Source of the DNA: Psychrobacillus sp044762745
Lineage (GTDB): Bacteria; Bacillota; Bacilli; Bacillales_A; Planococcaceae
Direction: 5' to 3'
Length of the DNA stretch: 64,000 nt
NCBI RefSeq assembly: GCF_044762745.1
Contig: NZ_JBIWEX010000016.1
Span: forward strand, 46,859 to 110,858
In this document: positions 1 to 9,311 of the stretch, in pieces
Layout of the letters: every line of letters begins with the position of its first letter
Numbering within the stretch: position 1 is the stretch's first letter
The notes under the pieces: model-generated
What the model was told of the DNA's origin: nothing
The model's database searches: none
Seen by the model: the letters and a program-made list of their open reading frames with translations, nothing else
Translations under genes and position numbers: made by a program

Positions 1-844
1 TGGTAGAAACCATAAACACCGCACCGTAGAACATACCAGTTAAAACACTATTGGTGTATAAACGTTCTTTAAATAAATCAAACGGTAGAATCGGATCTTT
101 CGCATATTTTTCTACGAACAGAAAAACTACGAAACTAACAACAGATATTATAAATAATGAAATAATCTGCCATGAAGTCCAACTATACGTATCTCCACCT
201 AATTCAAGCGCGAACATAAGAGAGACGGAAAAGCTGACCAGGAATATAGCACCCGCCCAGTCTATGATTTGACGAGTATGTATTTTAGACTCATTGTAAA
301 ATAAAGAGATAAGACCTAAAGCAACAAGTCCAATTGGAATATTAATATAAAAAATCCAACGCCAATGAATATGATCTGTTATAAAAGAGCCTAATAAAGG
401 ACCTGCTATGCTGGATAGGCCGAACACAGCTCCAAATAATCCACTCATTTTTCCACGTGATTCACTTGGAACAACATCCCAAATAATAGTGAAAGCAATT
501 GGCATTAATGCACTCCCGCCGATTCCTTGAATGGCGCGGAATACACATAATTGAACCATTGATTGAGCAGTTCCGCACAAAATAGAACCAATTAGGAATA
601 ATAAGATTCCGAAGATAAAAAACTTTTTCCTTCCATACATATCGGATAGTTTCCCGAATATCGGCATTCCTGCCATCTCCGCAACTAAGTAAGCAGATGT
701 TACCCACACGTACTTTTCCATTCCGCCTAAATCACCGATAATAGACCCCATACTTGTAGCGACAATGGTGTTATCTAAAGATGCCATGAATATTCCTAAC
801 ATAAGTGCTGCCATAACAGGCACAACCTTTGTTTCTCTGTACAT
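1..844 (-). CDS. MFS drug exporter, DHA2 (EmrB/QacA-like) family, C-terminus beyond window
   Basis: The first 281 codons of a proton-coupled multidrug exporter are present; the rest lies left of the window. The start ATG is at 842-844 and reads MYRETKVVPVMAALMLGIF. TM1 carries LDNTIVAT, the DHA2 signature. The TM2-TM3 loop has GKLSDMYGRKKFF (MFS motif A), followed by FRAIQGIGGSALMPIA and a motif-C-like AGPLLGSF segment. Substrate cannot be predicted. The family normally has 14 membrane segments and about 480-520 residues, so a little over half the protein is visible. Confidence 0.9.
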   Translation of the reverse strand, partial: MYRETKVVPVMAALMLGIFMASLDNTIVATSMGSIIGDLGGMEKYVWVTSAYLVAEMAGMPIFGKLSDMYGRKKFFIFGILLFLIGSILCGTAQSMVQLCVFRAIQGIGGSALMPIAFTIIWDVVPSESRGKMSGLFGAVFGLSSIAGPLLGSFITDHIHWRWIFYINIPIGLVALGLISLFYNESKIHTRQIIDWAGAIFLVSFSVSLMFALELGGDTYSWTSWQIISLFIISVVSFVVFLFVEKYAKDPILPFDLFKERLYTNSVLTGMFYGAVFMVST

Positions 845-970
845 TTACTACTCAACTCCTTTACCAATGTTAATTCGATATTTTGTAGTTTAACACCATT
901 AAAAAGGGAAGTAAATAATAGGTATCGAGTCTGAAACAATCTGTAACCTTTTCAAACCCAAAACCATTCA

Positions 971-1639
971 TTAGAACATATGAGGAAATTGCTTGACGAT
1001 TGCATGCGAAATCATATCGGACATCTCCAAAACTTCCGCTTCTATTTGGTCAAATACTTTAATATCTTCTTGATAATTTTTTTGTATCATTAAAACCGCT
1101 TCGTTTTTTGTTAAAGCCAAATGCGTATAGAACATCTTTTGTACCTCTGCTTTTGTTAAGAACGGGTTAATACTACTCAAAAAGATTGCTATATCATCTG
1201 CATTACGGTACCACTCTTTTTCTTTTTCCTCTGCTTTTTTAGAATCACCTTTAACAGCTGCCGTTACAAGTTCTGCTGCTAGTACTAGATGCTCTTTTAT
1301 GAGCTCAGCATATCTATCTGCGAGTTGATCACCGTAAAAAGGACGAATACAATTTCCTAAATCGGTTGCATTTTGTAAAAGCCGTGTTTGCACAGTAGGT
1401 AGGTCAGGCAAATTGAATACAATACTTGTAATGGTCATTCTGGTCCAATTAACATGCTCCAACCAAAGAAGTCGGTTCATGCTTTCGAAGTCAACAACTG
1501 CATTCGATAAATAGTAGCGTTGTTGATAATTAGATGCTTTGTTCAATAAGTATCGAACGGGTGCAGTGTATTGTGAATAGGGTGTTTTGTAAACTGGATG
1601 CTGGGGAGGAGAGGAAAATTCATTTGAGTAATGATGCAT
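971..1639 (-). CDS. Hypothetical helical protein, 222 aa
   Basis: I do not recognise a named family with confidence. The protein has no signal peptide or membrane segment. It looks mainly alpha-helical, with conserved-looking stretches such as LLWLEHVNWTRMTI near residue 60 and charged helices (KKAEEKEKEWYRNADDIA) in the middle, like a soluble helical bundle. The start ATG has an AAAGGAGCG ribosome site 9-10 nt upstream. It stands alone between the MFS exporter and tlp on the same strand. The proline- and tyrosine-rich first 25 residues resemble the tails of some spore-associated proteins; that is only a hint. Confidence 0.6.
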   Translation of the reverse strand: MHHYSNEFSSPPQHPVYKTPYSQYTAPVRYLLNKASNYQQRYYLSNAVVDFESMNRLLWLEHVNWTRMTITSIVFNLPDLPTVQTRLLQNATDLGNCIRPFYGDQLADRYAELIKEHLVLAAELVTAAVKGDSKKAEEKEKEWYRNADDIAIFLSSINPFLTKAEVQKMFYTHLALTKNEAVLMIQKNYQEDIKVFDQIEAEVLEMSDMISHAIVKQFPHMF

Positions 1640-1708
1640 ACTAAGGACGCTCCTTTTTTCCTTAGTTTACGTCCATTCTATCATTAGTGTGATAATTCAA
1701 TTGTATAC

Positions 1709-1748
1709 GAAAAAAATTAGCCAATTAATCCGAAGATTAGTTGGCTAA
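1709..1748 (-). terminator. Rho-independent terminator of tlp
   Basis: A 14-bp stem (TTAGCCAATTAATC paired with GATTAGTTGGCTAA, one G-T pair) with a 4-nt loop is followed on the minus strand by a run of T residues. It lies 36 nt past the tlp stop codon. Confidence 0.85.
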
Positions 1749-1783
1749 CTTCTCTCAATTACGCTGGGCTAACTTGAATGAGA

Positions 1784-2005
1784 TTAAATATATCCGTTGA
1801 TGCGTGATTTAGCTTCTGCTAGTATTTCTGCTCGTAAACCATCAATACTTTCTTCACGGCGTTCATTTTTCTTCTTAATGGCAGCAAGTTCTTCACCTTC
1901 TGCAAATTCCATAGCCATTTCTGCTGCTTCCTTATTGCGAATTGTTTTCTTTAGTCTTTCTACGTTCTTAGCTGAATCATTTGATTCCGGTTCATGTATA
2001 GACAT
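1784..2005 (-). CDS. tlp: Small acid-soluble spore protein Tlp
   Basis: This 73-residue hydrophilic protein closely matches Tlp, a minor SASP of the spore core made in the forespore. The diagnostic core is present: NVERLKKTI near residue 14, then AMEFAEGEE, then KKNERREESIDGLRAEI and a C-terminal NGY. The first segment (MSIHEPESND) is the usual variable part. A strong GAAGGAGG ribosome site precedes the ATG. In B. subtilis tlp is transcribed by sigma-F/sigma-G; I did not find a clear -10/-35 pair here. It forms a single-gene unit with its own terminator. Confidence 0.85.
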   Translation of the reverse strand: MSIHEPESNDSAKNVERLKKTIRNKEAAEMAMEFAEGEELAAIKKKNERREESIDGLRAEILAEAKSRINGYI

Positions 2006-2163
2006 TATTTTTCCTCCTTCATTGATAAAAGTCTTTCACCCTATATTATCCCCAGATTCATTTAAATTATTGGAGGTTTTTAGTTCAAACTGAATAAATT
2101 TGGCTTGGTTTTGCCATAGTAAAGACGTATTGATTTCTAAGAAAACGTTAGGAGGAATTCATA

Positions 2164-2424
2164 GTGGAAGATCACACACAAATGAGTTGGAAAGAAGATA
2201 ATGTCATTGGTCAATTGCATAATTCTGTCGATAATGTCACGTTAGCTGTAGGTCAGGCACTTACGAACCCCTCTGAGCAGTCAATTCAAAACGCTCAAAA
2301 TATGATTGAACGCGCAGAGCGTTCGGTCACAATGGCTCTCGAAAGTAGAGGAAACTTGGATCCTATTAGTGCACTTCAGGAGCAGTTGAATCGAGATAAA
2401 GAGAAACTAAATACAATACATTAA
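2164..2424 (+). CDS. Small conserved hypothetical protein, 86 aa
   Basis: This is a short soluble protein starting with GTG after a good TTAGGAGGAATT ribosome site. It is predicted to be two amphipathic helices: one with NSVDNVTLAVGQALTN, one with NAQNMIERAERSVTMALES, plus a charged tail. The composition resembles short uncharacterised Bacillaceae proteins such as DUF2564, but I cannot confirm the family. It is divergent from tlp and followed by its own hairpin terminator. No function is assigned. Confidence 0.6.
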   Translation: MEDHTQMSWKEDNVIGQLHNSVDNVTLAVGQALTNPSEQSIQNAQNMIERAERSVTMALESRGNLDPISALQEQLNRDKEKLNTIH

Positions 2425-2451
2425 CTGTGAGATGTATATTGCCTATTATGG

Positions 2452-2500
2452 GGCTGTCCCAAAAGTAATTGTTTGGTACAGCCTCAGTTTGTTTTGGTTT
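2452..2500 (+). terminator. Terminator downstream of the 86-aa gene
   Basis: GGCTGTCCCAAA pairs with TTTGGTACAGCC (one internal mismatch, 8-nt loop). It is followed by a T-rich tract on the plus strand and lies between two converging genes. Confidence 0.75.
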
Positions 2501-2531
2501 ATAGCGTTCATATACTAGTATGTTCCGTCTA

Positions 2532-3728
2532 CTATGATTTTTCCTTCTTGGTTTCTAATGTCACTGCTTTCTTGCTTCCAATGAGATACAACAACAAAAT
2601 AACAATCATAAAAGCAGCCGAATAACTAAAAGTCATGCCGTATCCAACACTTTTTGCTAAGAATCCAAGTCCTACTGATCCAACCGCCAAACCAAAATCG
2701 ATAAAAATAAGAAGCATCGAATTGGCTGTTGCTTTTTTCTCTGGTGGAACAAGCGTTAATGCCCAAGCTTGGATAATTGGATGAATTATGGCAAAAGCGA
2801 CTCCAAATAATACCCCTGAAACTAGAACCAACCACATACTAGTAGAGAAGCCTAATAAGATCAAACCTACTGCCCCTGAAATGGCACCAGGAATAATGAG
2901 GATTCTATGACCAAATCGATCGAAAATTTTACCAGAGAAAGCACGAACTAACACCATTGCAATTCCTTGTGCGATAAAAAACTGTGAAATCCTTCCGCCA
3001 ACATTGATCTCTTTTCCAAAAGCACCTATAAAGTTAACTGTTCCTGCAATTGCCATATAATTGAACGCTACTAAAATACATGGAAGAAGAACACGCTTAT
3101 CGAACATATACTTATAGAAAGGTTCATTATTTGTAGCCTCTGGACTTTCCTTTTCTTTTTTAACCGTATTTTTTGTGAAAAGACTACACACAAATGAAAA
3201 AGCCATAAGAACCAGAGTTAACATCATCATCGATCGGAATGAATAATGCGCAAGATAAGAAATAGCGATAAGTGGTCCAATTGTCGTCCCAACGCTTGTA
3301 GACATTGCGAAAAAAACAATGCCTTCACCTAACCGAGATTTAGGAACAATATTACTTGAGAACGTAAAGACTAAAATCGTAAGCATACTAAATCCAATAC
3401 CTTGTAGTGCTCGAATGAATATTAAAAACCCGATGGAGTCGTTCACAAAAGTGAGGCCGATTGTGCCCAAAAAATAAAGGAGGGAAATAATAAGGAGCAA
3501 CTTCATATTCACTTTTTGGATAATGACACTTGCAAAGAAGCGCGTAATTAGTGATGCTAACATTAAGGTAGTGGTCATAATTCCTGCAATCGCAGGATTA
3601 TTACTGATGGTTGATACGAAAATTGGGAAACCTGCTGTAATCATATAAAAAGAAGTGAACATGACTAAAGACAATAATATAATGATTAAATATTGGTTTG
3701 TCCATAGTTTAACTTTTTCTTTACTCAT
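2532..3728 (-). CDS. MFS transporter, 12-TM DHA1 type
   Basis: This 398-residue integral membrane exporter has about 12 hydrophobic segments in two halves split by a charged loop near residue 190 (KKEKESPEATNNE). MFS motifs are visible: RALQGIGFSML in TM4 and GKIFDRFGHR between TM8 and TM9. The ATG at 3726-3728 is preferred because an AAAGGCGG ribosome site sits 10 nt upstream; an upstream in-frame TTG at 3737 is too close to it. Sugar, drug and osmolyte exporters all share this fold, so the substrate is unknown. It is divergent from the ykvR-like gene. Confidence 0.85.
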   Translation of the reverse strand: MSKEKVKLWTNQYLIIILLSLVMFTSFYMITAGFPIFVSTISNNPAIAGIMTTTLMLASLITRFFASVIIQKVNMKLLLIISLLYFLGTIGLTFVNDSIGFLIFIRALQGIGFSMLTILVFTFSSNIVPKSRLGEGIVFFAMSTSVGTTIGPLIAISYLAHYSFRSMMMLTLVLMAFSFVCSLFTKNTVKKEKESPEATNNEPFYKYMFDKRVLLPCILVAFNYMAIAGTVNFIGAFGKEINVGGRISQFFIAQGIAMVLVRAFSGKIFDRFGHRILIIPGAISGAVGLILLGFSTSMWLVLVSGVLFGVAFAIIHPIIQAWALTLVPPEKKATANSMLLIFIDFGLAVGSVGLGFLAKSVGYGMTFSYSAAFMIVILLLYLIGSKKAVTLETKKEKS

Positions 3729-3895
3729 GGTAAACAAGACCGCCTTTCAATGGCTATTAACTATAAAATTTAATTTTATTCTTCCCTTTTTTTCAAGAAA
3801 TATTAAGAGTTGTATTCCATAAAAGCTTAGAATAAAGAAAGTGCCTTTCGTAGATGGTACACTTAAAAAAAGTATTATATTCGGGGGTGTTTGGC

Positions 3896-4204
3896 ATGGA
3901 CAAAAAATTAGAAGATGTAATGGTAAAAGAAATTGTTTTGGATGATACTTTGATTAAGATAAATCGTTATGAATTAAAAAAGGTAAATGATTTATATCTA
4001 ATTTCTGTTGTTTTTAATGTTACAAGTGAGGAATATCACGATATAGCCGTACTACTTTATAAAGGCACGTTCGAAGTGAAAGTACCGGGACAAGGTTTTT
4101 CTTTTAAGGGAAGCATTCATCAATATTCCACTTCGATTACAAATTTATACGAAAAAGGACAAGTTGGAGAGTACAGGCTGAGCTTATTAGAAGTGCAAAA
4201 CTAA
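3896..4204 (+). CDS. ykvR: YkvR-like DUF3219 family protein
   Basis: This 102-residue soluble protein matches the YkvR/DUF3219 family of Bacillaceae, whose function is unknown. The conserved block is NVTSEEYHDIAVLLYKGTF followed by SFKGSIHQYSTSITNLYE. I chose ATG 3896 because a GGGGGTG ribosome site precedes it. The frame is open for 14 more codons upstream (ATG 3854), but that site lacks a Shine-Dalgarno. The next gene starts 18 nt downstream, so the two are probably co-transcribed. Confidence 0.8.
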   Translation: MDKKLEDVMVKEIVLDDTLIKINRYELKKVNDLYLISVVFNVTSEEYHDIAVLLYKGTFEVKVPGQGFSFKGSIHQYSTSITNLYEKGQVGEYRLSLLEVQN

Positions 4205-4222
4205 GGAGGGAAACATGAAGCG

Positions 4223-5227
4223 ATGAAGTTAAGTATTTTGGATCAATCTCCGATATCTTCCAATCAAACTGCAAAAGAGGCATTAAACGAATCGATGGAG
4301 TTAGCAAAACTTGGGGAATCGTTAGGTTATACTCGCTACTGGATTACGGAACACCATGATTTAACGGGACTCGCAAGTTCTGCGCCTGAAGTAATGCTAG
4401 CTTACATAGGAACGAATACAAATACCATTCGTATTGGCTCAGGTGCTGTTTTGTTGCCACATTATAAACCATTCAAAGTAGCAGAAGTATATAACACGCT
4501 TGCTACTTTATTTCCTAGTCGTGTGGATGTTGGTCTAGGTCGTGCACCAGGTGGTTCCGCGGAAGCTACGAATGCTTTGTCGGATAATTTCCTACAAAAC
4601 GTATATAAAATGCCTAGTTTAGTAAAAGAGTTTCTTCATTTTCTAGACAATGACTTCCCTACAGACCATGCATTCTCGAAAATTTCTGCTTCACCAGTTC
4701 CAGAAGTTTCACCAGTACCTTGGCTTCTTGGGACAAGTAAAAAAAGTGCTTTGCTTGCTGCGGAAAATGGACTTGCCTATGCGTTCGGTCACTTTATGAG
4801 TGAAGAGGATGGAACGGCTATAATTCAGCGGTATTTAGATGCTTATATACCTAGAAAACAAGGGCAAAAACCAGAAGTGATTGTAACGGTTTCGGTTATT
4901 TGTTCGGAAACGACAGAAAAGGCACATGAGGTAGCGAAAAGTACGCTCATATGGGCATTGCAAAGAGGAAGAGGAGAAGGGGAGAGAGGAGTTCCTTCTA
5001 TAATAGAAGCACAGCAATATAGCTTAAATGATCAGGAAGAAGCTACATTGGAAAATATGAAAAAGAAACTAATTATCGGTAATCCAACAGAAGTAAAAGA
5101 GAAGCTAATCGAATTGCAAACTAACTATAGAGCAGACGAAATTATGTTGAATACGATAACTTATTCAACAAAAGATCGATTTAATTCATATAGACTCATA
5201 GCGGCTGAATTGCTGAAGAACAGTTAA
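4223..5227 (+). CDS. Luciferase-like FMN-dependent monooxygenase (LLM class)
   Basis: This 334-residue TIM-barrel flavoenzyme is of the bacterial luciferase-like group (MsnO8-type, similar to B. subtilis YceB/YwcH). Such enzymes use reduced FMN and O2 on unknown small substrates. Features are LSILDQSPI at the N-terminus, the YTRYWITEHH segment around residue 36-46, GSGAVLLPHYKP, and PSRVDVGLGRAPGG near residue 105. The AAGGAGGG ribosome site also serves a three-codon reading frame (ATG 4215, stop 4224-4226) whose stop overlaps this ATG. The 3' end overlaps the converging gene by 4 nt. Confidence 0.85.
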   Translation: MKLSILDQSPISSNQTAKEALNESMELAKLGESLGYTRYWITEHHDLTGLASSAPEVMLAYIGTNTNTIRIGSGAVLLPHYKPFKVAEVYNTLATLFPSRVDVGLGRAPGGSAEATNALSDNFLQNVYKMPSLVKEFLHFLDNDFPTDHAFSKISASPVPEVSPVPWLLGTSKKSALLAAENGLAYAFGHFMSEEDGTAIIQRYLDAYIPRKQGQKPEVIVTVSVICSETTEKAHEVAKSTLIWALQRGRGEGERGVPSIIEAQQYSLNDQEEATLENMKKKLIIGNPTEVKEKLIELQTNYRADEIMLNTITYSTKDRFNSYRLIAAELLKNS

Positions 5228-5592
5228 AGCACTTCCATTTCTTTTAGGACTGTATAGACTTCATTTTCTTCTAATTTGTCTGTTATTTCGTCTATTAAGT
5301 GTTGAATGAAGGCTTCTTCGTCAAAGTCTTCCGTGTCTATCTCAAATTTATCTAATTCAATTTGAACATCTTCACGAATATCCGAACTTATTTCTACTAG
5401 CTCGGTAAAGAAGATCCAAAATCTATTTTCCTCAAATAATTTCCCGTTAATATGAACGATTGTGGAGGATACTTTGGAAGATGGAACGGAGTAGTTGTTT
5501 TTTATACGAATGAAAGTTTCATCATTATTTGCGGTAAATATCATTTCTTGATACCCGATATCGAAAGCTTTTTTGAAATCTACTTTGTTCAA
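5224..5592 (-). CDS. Hypothetical acidic protein, about 122 aa, probable TTG start
   Basis: I do not recognise the family. The C-terminal half is strongly acidic (DKFEIDTEDFDEEAFIQ, DKLEENE). The N-terminal half looks like mixed beta strands (FIRIKNNYSVPSSK, STIVHINGKLF). A GGAGGG ribosome site lies directly against an ATG at 5598 but 7 nt before a TTG at 5590-5592, so TTG is the likelier start. The gene ends tail-to-tail with the luciferase-like gene, sharing 4 nt. The terminator at 5672 belongs to the ABC operon to its right. Confidence 0.55.
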   Translation of the reverse strand: MNKVDFKKAFDIGYQEMIFTANNDETFIRIKNNYSVPSSKVSSTIVHINGKLFEENRFWIFFTELVEISSDIREDVQIELDKFEIDTEDFDEEAFIQHLIDEITDKLEENEVYTVLKEMEVL

Positions 5593-5671
5593 AACCATCC
5601 CTCCGCCCCAATCTATAAAGTTAGTATATAAATAGAAAGAGTAGAATATGACGGACTATAAATAATATTAG

Positions 5672-5714
5672 AAAAAGAGAGGCAGCAAGAAATAGTTCGG
5701 CTGTCTCTCTTTTT
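5672..5714 (-). terminator. Terminator of the marR-ABC operon
   Basis: AAAAAGAGAGGCAGC pairs with GCTGTCTCTCTTTTT around a 13-nt loop, giving T runs on both strands. It lies just downstream of the ABC exporter operon. Confidence 0.85.
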
Positions 5715-5726
5715 TACATCAAATGT

Positions 5727-7589
5727 TTAAATAGCTTTTTTAGTAGAAAACTGGCTGTTATAAAGGTCAGCGTAGAAGCCGTTTTCTTTGATGAGCTCCT
5801 CGTGTGAACCCTGTTCAATTACCTTCCCTTGATTCATCACCAATATTAAATCAGCATCTCTAATAGTAGAAAGACGATGGGCGATAACAAAGCTCGTTCT
5901 TCCTTCCATTAAGCGATTCATCGCTTGTTGGATAAGTAGTTCCGTTCGCGTATCTACACTCGATGTTGCTTCATCTAAAATCATAATAGGTGGATTTGCA
6001 AGAACAGCGCGAGCGATTGTTACTAATTGTTTTTGACCTTGCGAAATATTGGATGCTTCCTCATTTAAAACAGTGTCATAGCCATCTGGTAAAGTTCGGA
6101 TAAAATGGTCGGCACGTGCCGTTTTAGCAGCCGTGAAGATTTCTTCGTCTGTTGCACCGTCTTTTCCGAATGCAATATTGTCTTTAATCGTCCCATTAAA
6201 GAGCCAAGTGTCTTGAAGCACCATGCCAAATGTTGTTCGGAGATCCGTTCGGGACATTTTTCTAGTATCGTGTCCATCAATCGTGATTTTCCCATTGTTT
6301 AATTCGTAAAATCTCATCAATAAATTAATCAATGTTGTTTTACCAGCACCAGTTGGTCCGACAATCGCTACCGTCTGACCTGGTAACACATCGATGTTCA
6401 TATTTTCGATTAATAGATTATCCCCATAACCAAAGTCCACTTGTTCAAATGTAACCGCACCTTTTGCTTTAGATAAACTTTCTGTCGTTACTTCTTTTTC
6501 TTCTTCTTCCTCATCCAGTAATTCAAAAACTCGTTCCGCTGCTGCAATTGTCGATTGGATAATATTGGCGATATTTGCAGTTTGCATTACCGGCTGTGTG
6601 AACTGGCGAGTGTACGTAATAAAAGCCTGAATATCACCGATAGAAATGGCACGTTGCGTAACTAATATTCCTCCAACAACGCTAATTACGACATAGCTTA
6701 AATTACCGATAAAAGACATCATCGGCATAATAATGCCAGAAATAAATTGTGCTCTGCGACCAGCATCATATAATTGTTCATTCACTTCATCGAACTCAGC
6801 GATCGCTTTTTTCTCATGGCCAAACACTTTGACAACTTGATGACCAGTATACATTTCTTCAATGTGCCCATTCAATTGACCGAGTGTTCGTTGTTGATCT
6901 GCAAAATGCTTTTGTGATCTTTTTAAAATTGGTTGAATGACAAACATCGATACTGGTAAACTTACAATGGAAATTAACGTTAATATTGGGCTAATCGTTA
7001 ACATCATAATGATAATACCTACGATGGTTACCACCGAAGTGATAAATTGCGTTAAGCTTTGCTGAAGTGTGTTTCCGATTGTATCGAGATCGTTCGTAAC
7101 ACGGCTTAACGTTTCCCCATTTGGTCGACCATCATAATATTTAAGGGGAAGTCTTTCTAGTTTACCGTTTACTTCTTCCCTTAAATCATAAACCGTTTTT
7201 TGTGCAACACTTGACATAATATATTGCTGAATATACGTAAACAAGCTACTAATCACATACAAAGCTGCTAGTAGAAGAAGTAGTTTCCCAATTGCCTCAA
7301 AATCGATTGCGGCTCCTGGAACTCCGGTCATTTTTGCGTATACACCTTCGAATAGTTTTGTAATTGTATTTCCCATAATTTTAGGACCAACGATTGCAAA
7401 TACGGTACTTAAAATAGCAGCGATAAACACGGCGATTAATTGATTGCTCCGAGGTTTTAAGTAAGTCAGAAGGCGTCTTAAAGTACCTTTAAAGTTCTTT
7501 GGTTTTTGTCCGCCCATCATCATCATGTTTCCTCCGCCATGTCCCGCTGGATGTCCGCCGCGTGACTGGGAGTTTTTTTGCTTACTCAT
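5727..7589 (-). CDS. yfiC: Heterodimeric ABC multidrug exporter, catalytic half (YfiC-like)
   Basis: This 620-residue half-transporter has six TM segments (about residues 50-330) and then a nucleotide-binding domain. Walker A GPTGAGKTT is at 411-419, Walker B ILDE at 537-540 with the catalytic Glu, and the switch His at 571 (IAHRLST). The signature motif is the degenerate ISQGQ (515-519) instead of LSGGQ. The partner gene shows the complementary pattern. The N-terminal 27 residues are a Gly/His/Met-rich tail (GGHPAGHGGGNMMMMGG), which is unusual. The start ATG overlaps the upstream stop as ATGA, indicating translational coupling. Resemblance is to B. subtilis YfiC and the BmrC/BmrD type. Confidence 0.9.
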   Translation of the reverse strand: MSKQKNSQSRGGHPAGHGGGNMMMMGGQKPKNFKGTLRRLLTYLKPRSNQLIAVFIAAILSTVFAIVGPKIMGNTITKLFEGVYAKMTGVPGAAIDFEAIGKLLLLLAALYVISSLFTYIQQYIMSSVAQKTVYDLREEVNGKLERLPLKYYDGRPNGETLSRVTNDLDTIGNTLQQSLTQFITSVVTIVGIIIMMLTISPILTLISIVSLPVSMFVIQPILKRSQKHFADQQRTLGQLNGHIEEMYTGHQVVKVFGHEKKAIAEFDEVNEQLYDAGRRAQFISGIIMPMMSFIGNLSYVVISVVGGILVTQRAISIGDIQAFITYTRQFTQPVMQTANIANIIQSTIAAAERVFELLDEEEEEKEVTTESLSKAKGAVTFEQVDFGYGDNLLIENMNIDVLPGQTVAIVGPTGAGKTTLINLLMRFYELNNGKITIDGHDTRKMSRTDLRTTFGMVLQDTWLFNGTIKDNIAFGKDGATDEEIFTAAKTARADHFIRTLPDGYDTVLNEEASNISQGQKQLVTIARAVLANPPIMILDEATSSVDTRTELLIQQAMNRLMEGRTSFVIAHRLSTIRDADLILVMNQGKVIEQGSHEELIKENGFYADLYNSQFSTKKAI

Positions 7590-9310
7590 GCGATTTCCTC
7601 CTCTGAGAGCTGAGATTCAACGATTTCTCGGTACACATCATTATTTTCTAACAGCTCTTTATGCGTACCAATTCCTGCAATTTCGCCTTTGTCTAATACA
7701 ATAATTTGATCTGCATCTGCTACAGTACTCACTCGTTGTGCAACAATGACAACTGTTGCGTTTTTGGTCTCATCTTTCAGTGCTGCTCGTAGATTTGCAT
7801 CTGTTTTGAAGTCGAGTGCCGAAAAACTATCATCGAAAATGTAAATATCAGGTTTCCGAACGAGCGCCCTTGCAATCGAAAGACGTTGTTTTTGCCCTCC
7901 AGATACATTCGAACCACCTTGTGAAATAACGGAATTATATCCTTCCTCCATTTTGCCTATAAAATCTTCTGCTTGCGCAATGCGCGCCGCATATTTTATT
8001 TCTTCATCAGTTGCATCTTGTTTTCCAAAACGAATATTTTCTTTGATTGTCCCAGAAAAGAGAAGTGCTTTTTGAGGAACGAACCCGATTTTCGAACGGA
8101 TCTCTTCTTGGGAAGTTTCACGAATATCGACGCCATTAACACGAATCGTTCCATCTGTCACCTCATAAAAACGTGGAATCAAGTTCACAAGCGTTGATTT
8201 ACCAGCACCAGTTCCTCCGATAATTGCCGTAATTTCTCCGGACGTTGCTTTAAATGTAATATTAGATAGTGCAGACTCTTCTGCTCCTGGGTAGCTAAAA
8301 GACACATGTTCAAATTCAAGTGTTCCACGTTCTTTGTTAGCTAATTTCGTTCCTTCGTTTAAAGATGTTGGTTTTGTATTAAGCACTTCATTAATACGGT
8401 TTGCAGATACTGCTGCACGGGGGATCATAATGAACATCATAGAAGCCATCACAAGTGCAAACATAATTTGCATAACGTATTGGATAAATGCCATTAAATC
8501 CCCGATTTGCATAGCGCCTCCATTAATGCGAATTCCACCAAACCAAATAATTAATACAACGGTGATATTCATCACCAACATCATAACGGGCATTAAAATT
8601 GCCATTACTTTGTTTACTTTAATAGATACATCAGTCAATTCTTTGTTTGCTTTTTGAAGTCGAACTTTCTCTTGTTTTTCTCGATTAAAAGCACGGATAA
8701 CCCGAATTCCGGTTAAATTTTCACGTAATACAAGGTTTAACTGGTCTAATTTTGTTTGTACTGTTTTGAAAAGTGGTACACCTTTATACATGATTAATAA
8801 CACAGCCCCAACTAACACAGGCATTGTAAGTACAATGACAAGCGATAATTTAGCATCTTTTGATACGGCCATAATAATCCCACCAACCAACATGATAGGA
8901 GCGCTAACGACCATTCGTAGCATCATGATGGCCACTTGTTGCACTTGTGTTATATCATTGGTCGTTCTTGTAATAAGGGATGCTGTGCCAAATTCATCGA
9001 AATCTTGAAGCGAAAATTGCTCTACATGTTTGAACACTTTACGGCGAATATCCCTACCTAACCCCATTGCAGCTTTGGAGGAGTAGAAGCTTGCTGTGAT
9101 GGATGCGACCGCTCCAAATGCCGCAACTAAAAGCATTATTCCACCAATTTTCCAAATATAAGCTGTATCGCCAACTACTACCCCATTATCGATAATATCC
9201 GCCATAAGAGTTGGTAAATAAAGGTCAGCCATTGATTGGATAAAGACTAATCCTAACACTGAGAGAACAATCCACTTATACACCGTTAAGTTTTTCATGA
9301 GTTTAACCAT
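7586..9310 (-). CDS. yfiB: Heterodimeric ABC multidrug exporter, degenerate half (YfiB-like)
   Basis: This 574-residue half-transporter with a six-TM domain pairs with the next gene. Walker A GGTGAGKST is at 365-373 and the signature VSGGQKQR near 469 is canonical. Walker B reads IFDDS, with Asp at 494 in place of the catalytic Glu, and the switch His is Gln525 (VAQRVST). That is the known degenerate-site half of heterodimeric ABC exporters. Active ATP hydrolysis would use this subunit's signature with the partner's Walker motifs. It starts 1 nt after the marR stop codon and overlaps the next gene by 4 nt. Confidence 0.9.
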   Translation of the reverse strand: MVKLMKNLTVYKWIVLSVLGLVFIQSMADLYLPTLMADIIDNGVVVGDTAYIWKIGGIMLLVAAFGAVASITASFYSSKAAMGLGRDIRRKVFKHVEQFSLQDFDEFGTASLITRTTNDITQVQQVAIMMLRMVVSAPIMLVGGIIMAVSKDAKLSLVIVLTMPVLVGAVLLIMYKGVPLFKTVQTKLDQLNLVLRENLTGIRVIRAFNREKQEKVRLQKANKELTDVSIKVNKVMAILMPVMMLVMNITVVLIIWFGGIRINGGAMQIGDLMAFIQYVMQIMFALVMASMMFIMIPRAAVSANRINEVLNTKPTSLNEGTKLANKERGTLEFEHVSFSYPGAEESALSNITFKATSGEITAIIGGTGAGKSTLVNLIPRFYEVTDGTIRVNGVDIRETSQEEIRSKIGFVPQKALLFSGTIKENIRFGKQDATDEEIKYAARIAQAEDFIGKMEEGYNSVISQGGSNVSGGQKQRLSIARALVRKPDIYIFDDSFSALDFKTDANLRAALKDETKNATVVIVAQRVSTVADADQIIVLDKGEIAGIGTHKELLENNDVYREIVESQLSEEEIA

Positions 9311-9311
9311 T

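Noticed and set aside
1797..2093. Open frame opposite tlp
   Set aside because: Tlp is well supported on the other strand; the opposing frame is Ser/Phe-rich and unlike any protein.
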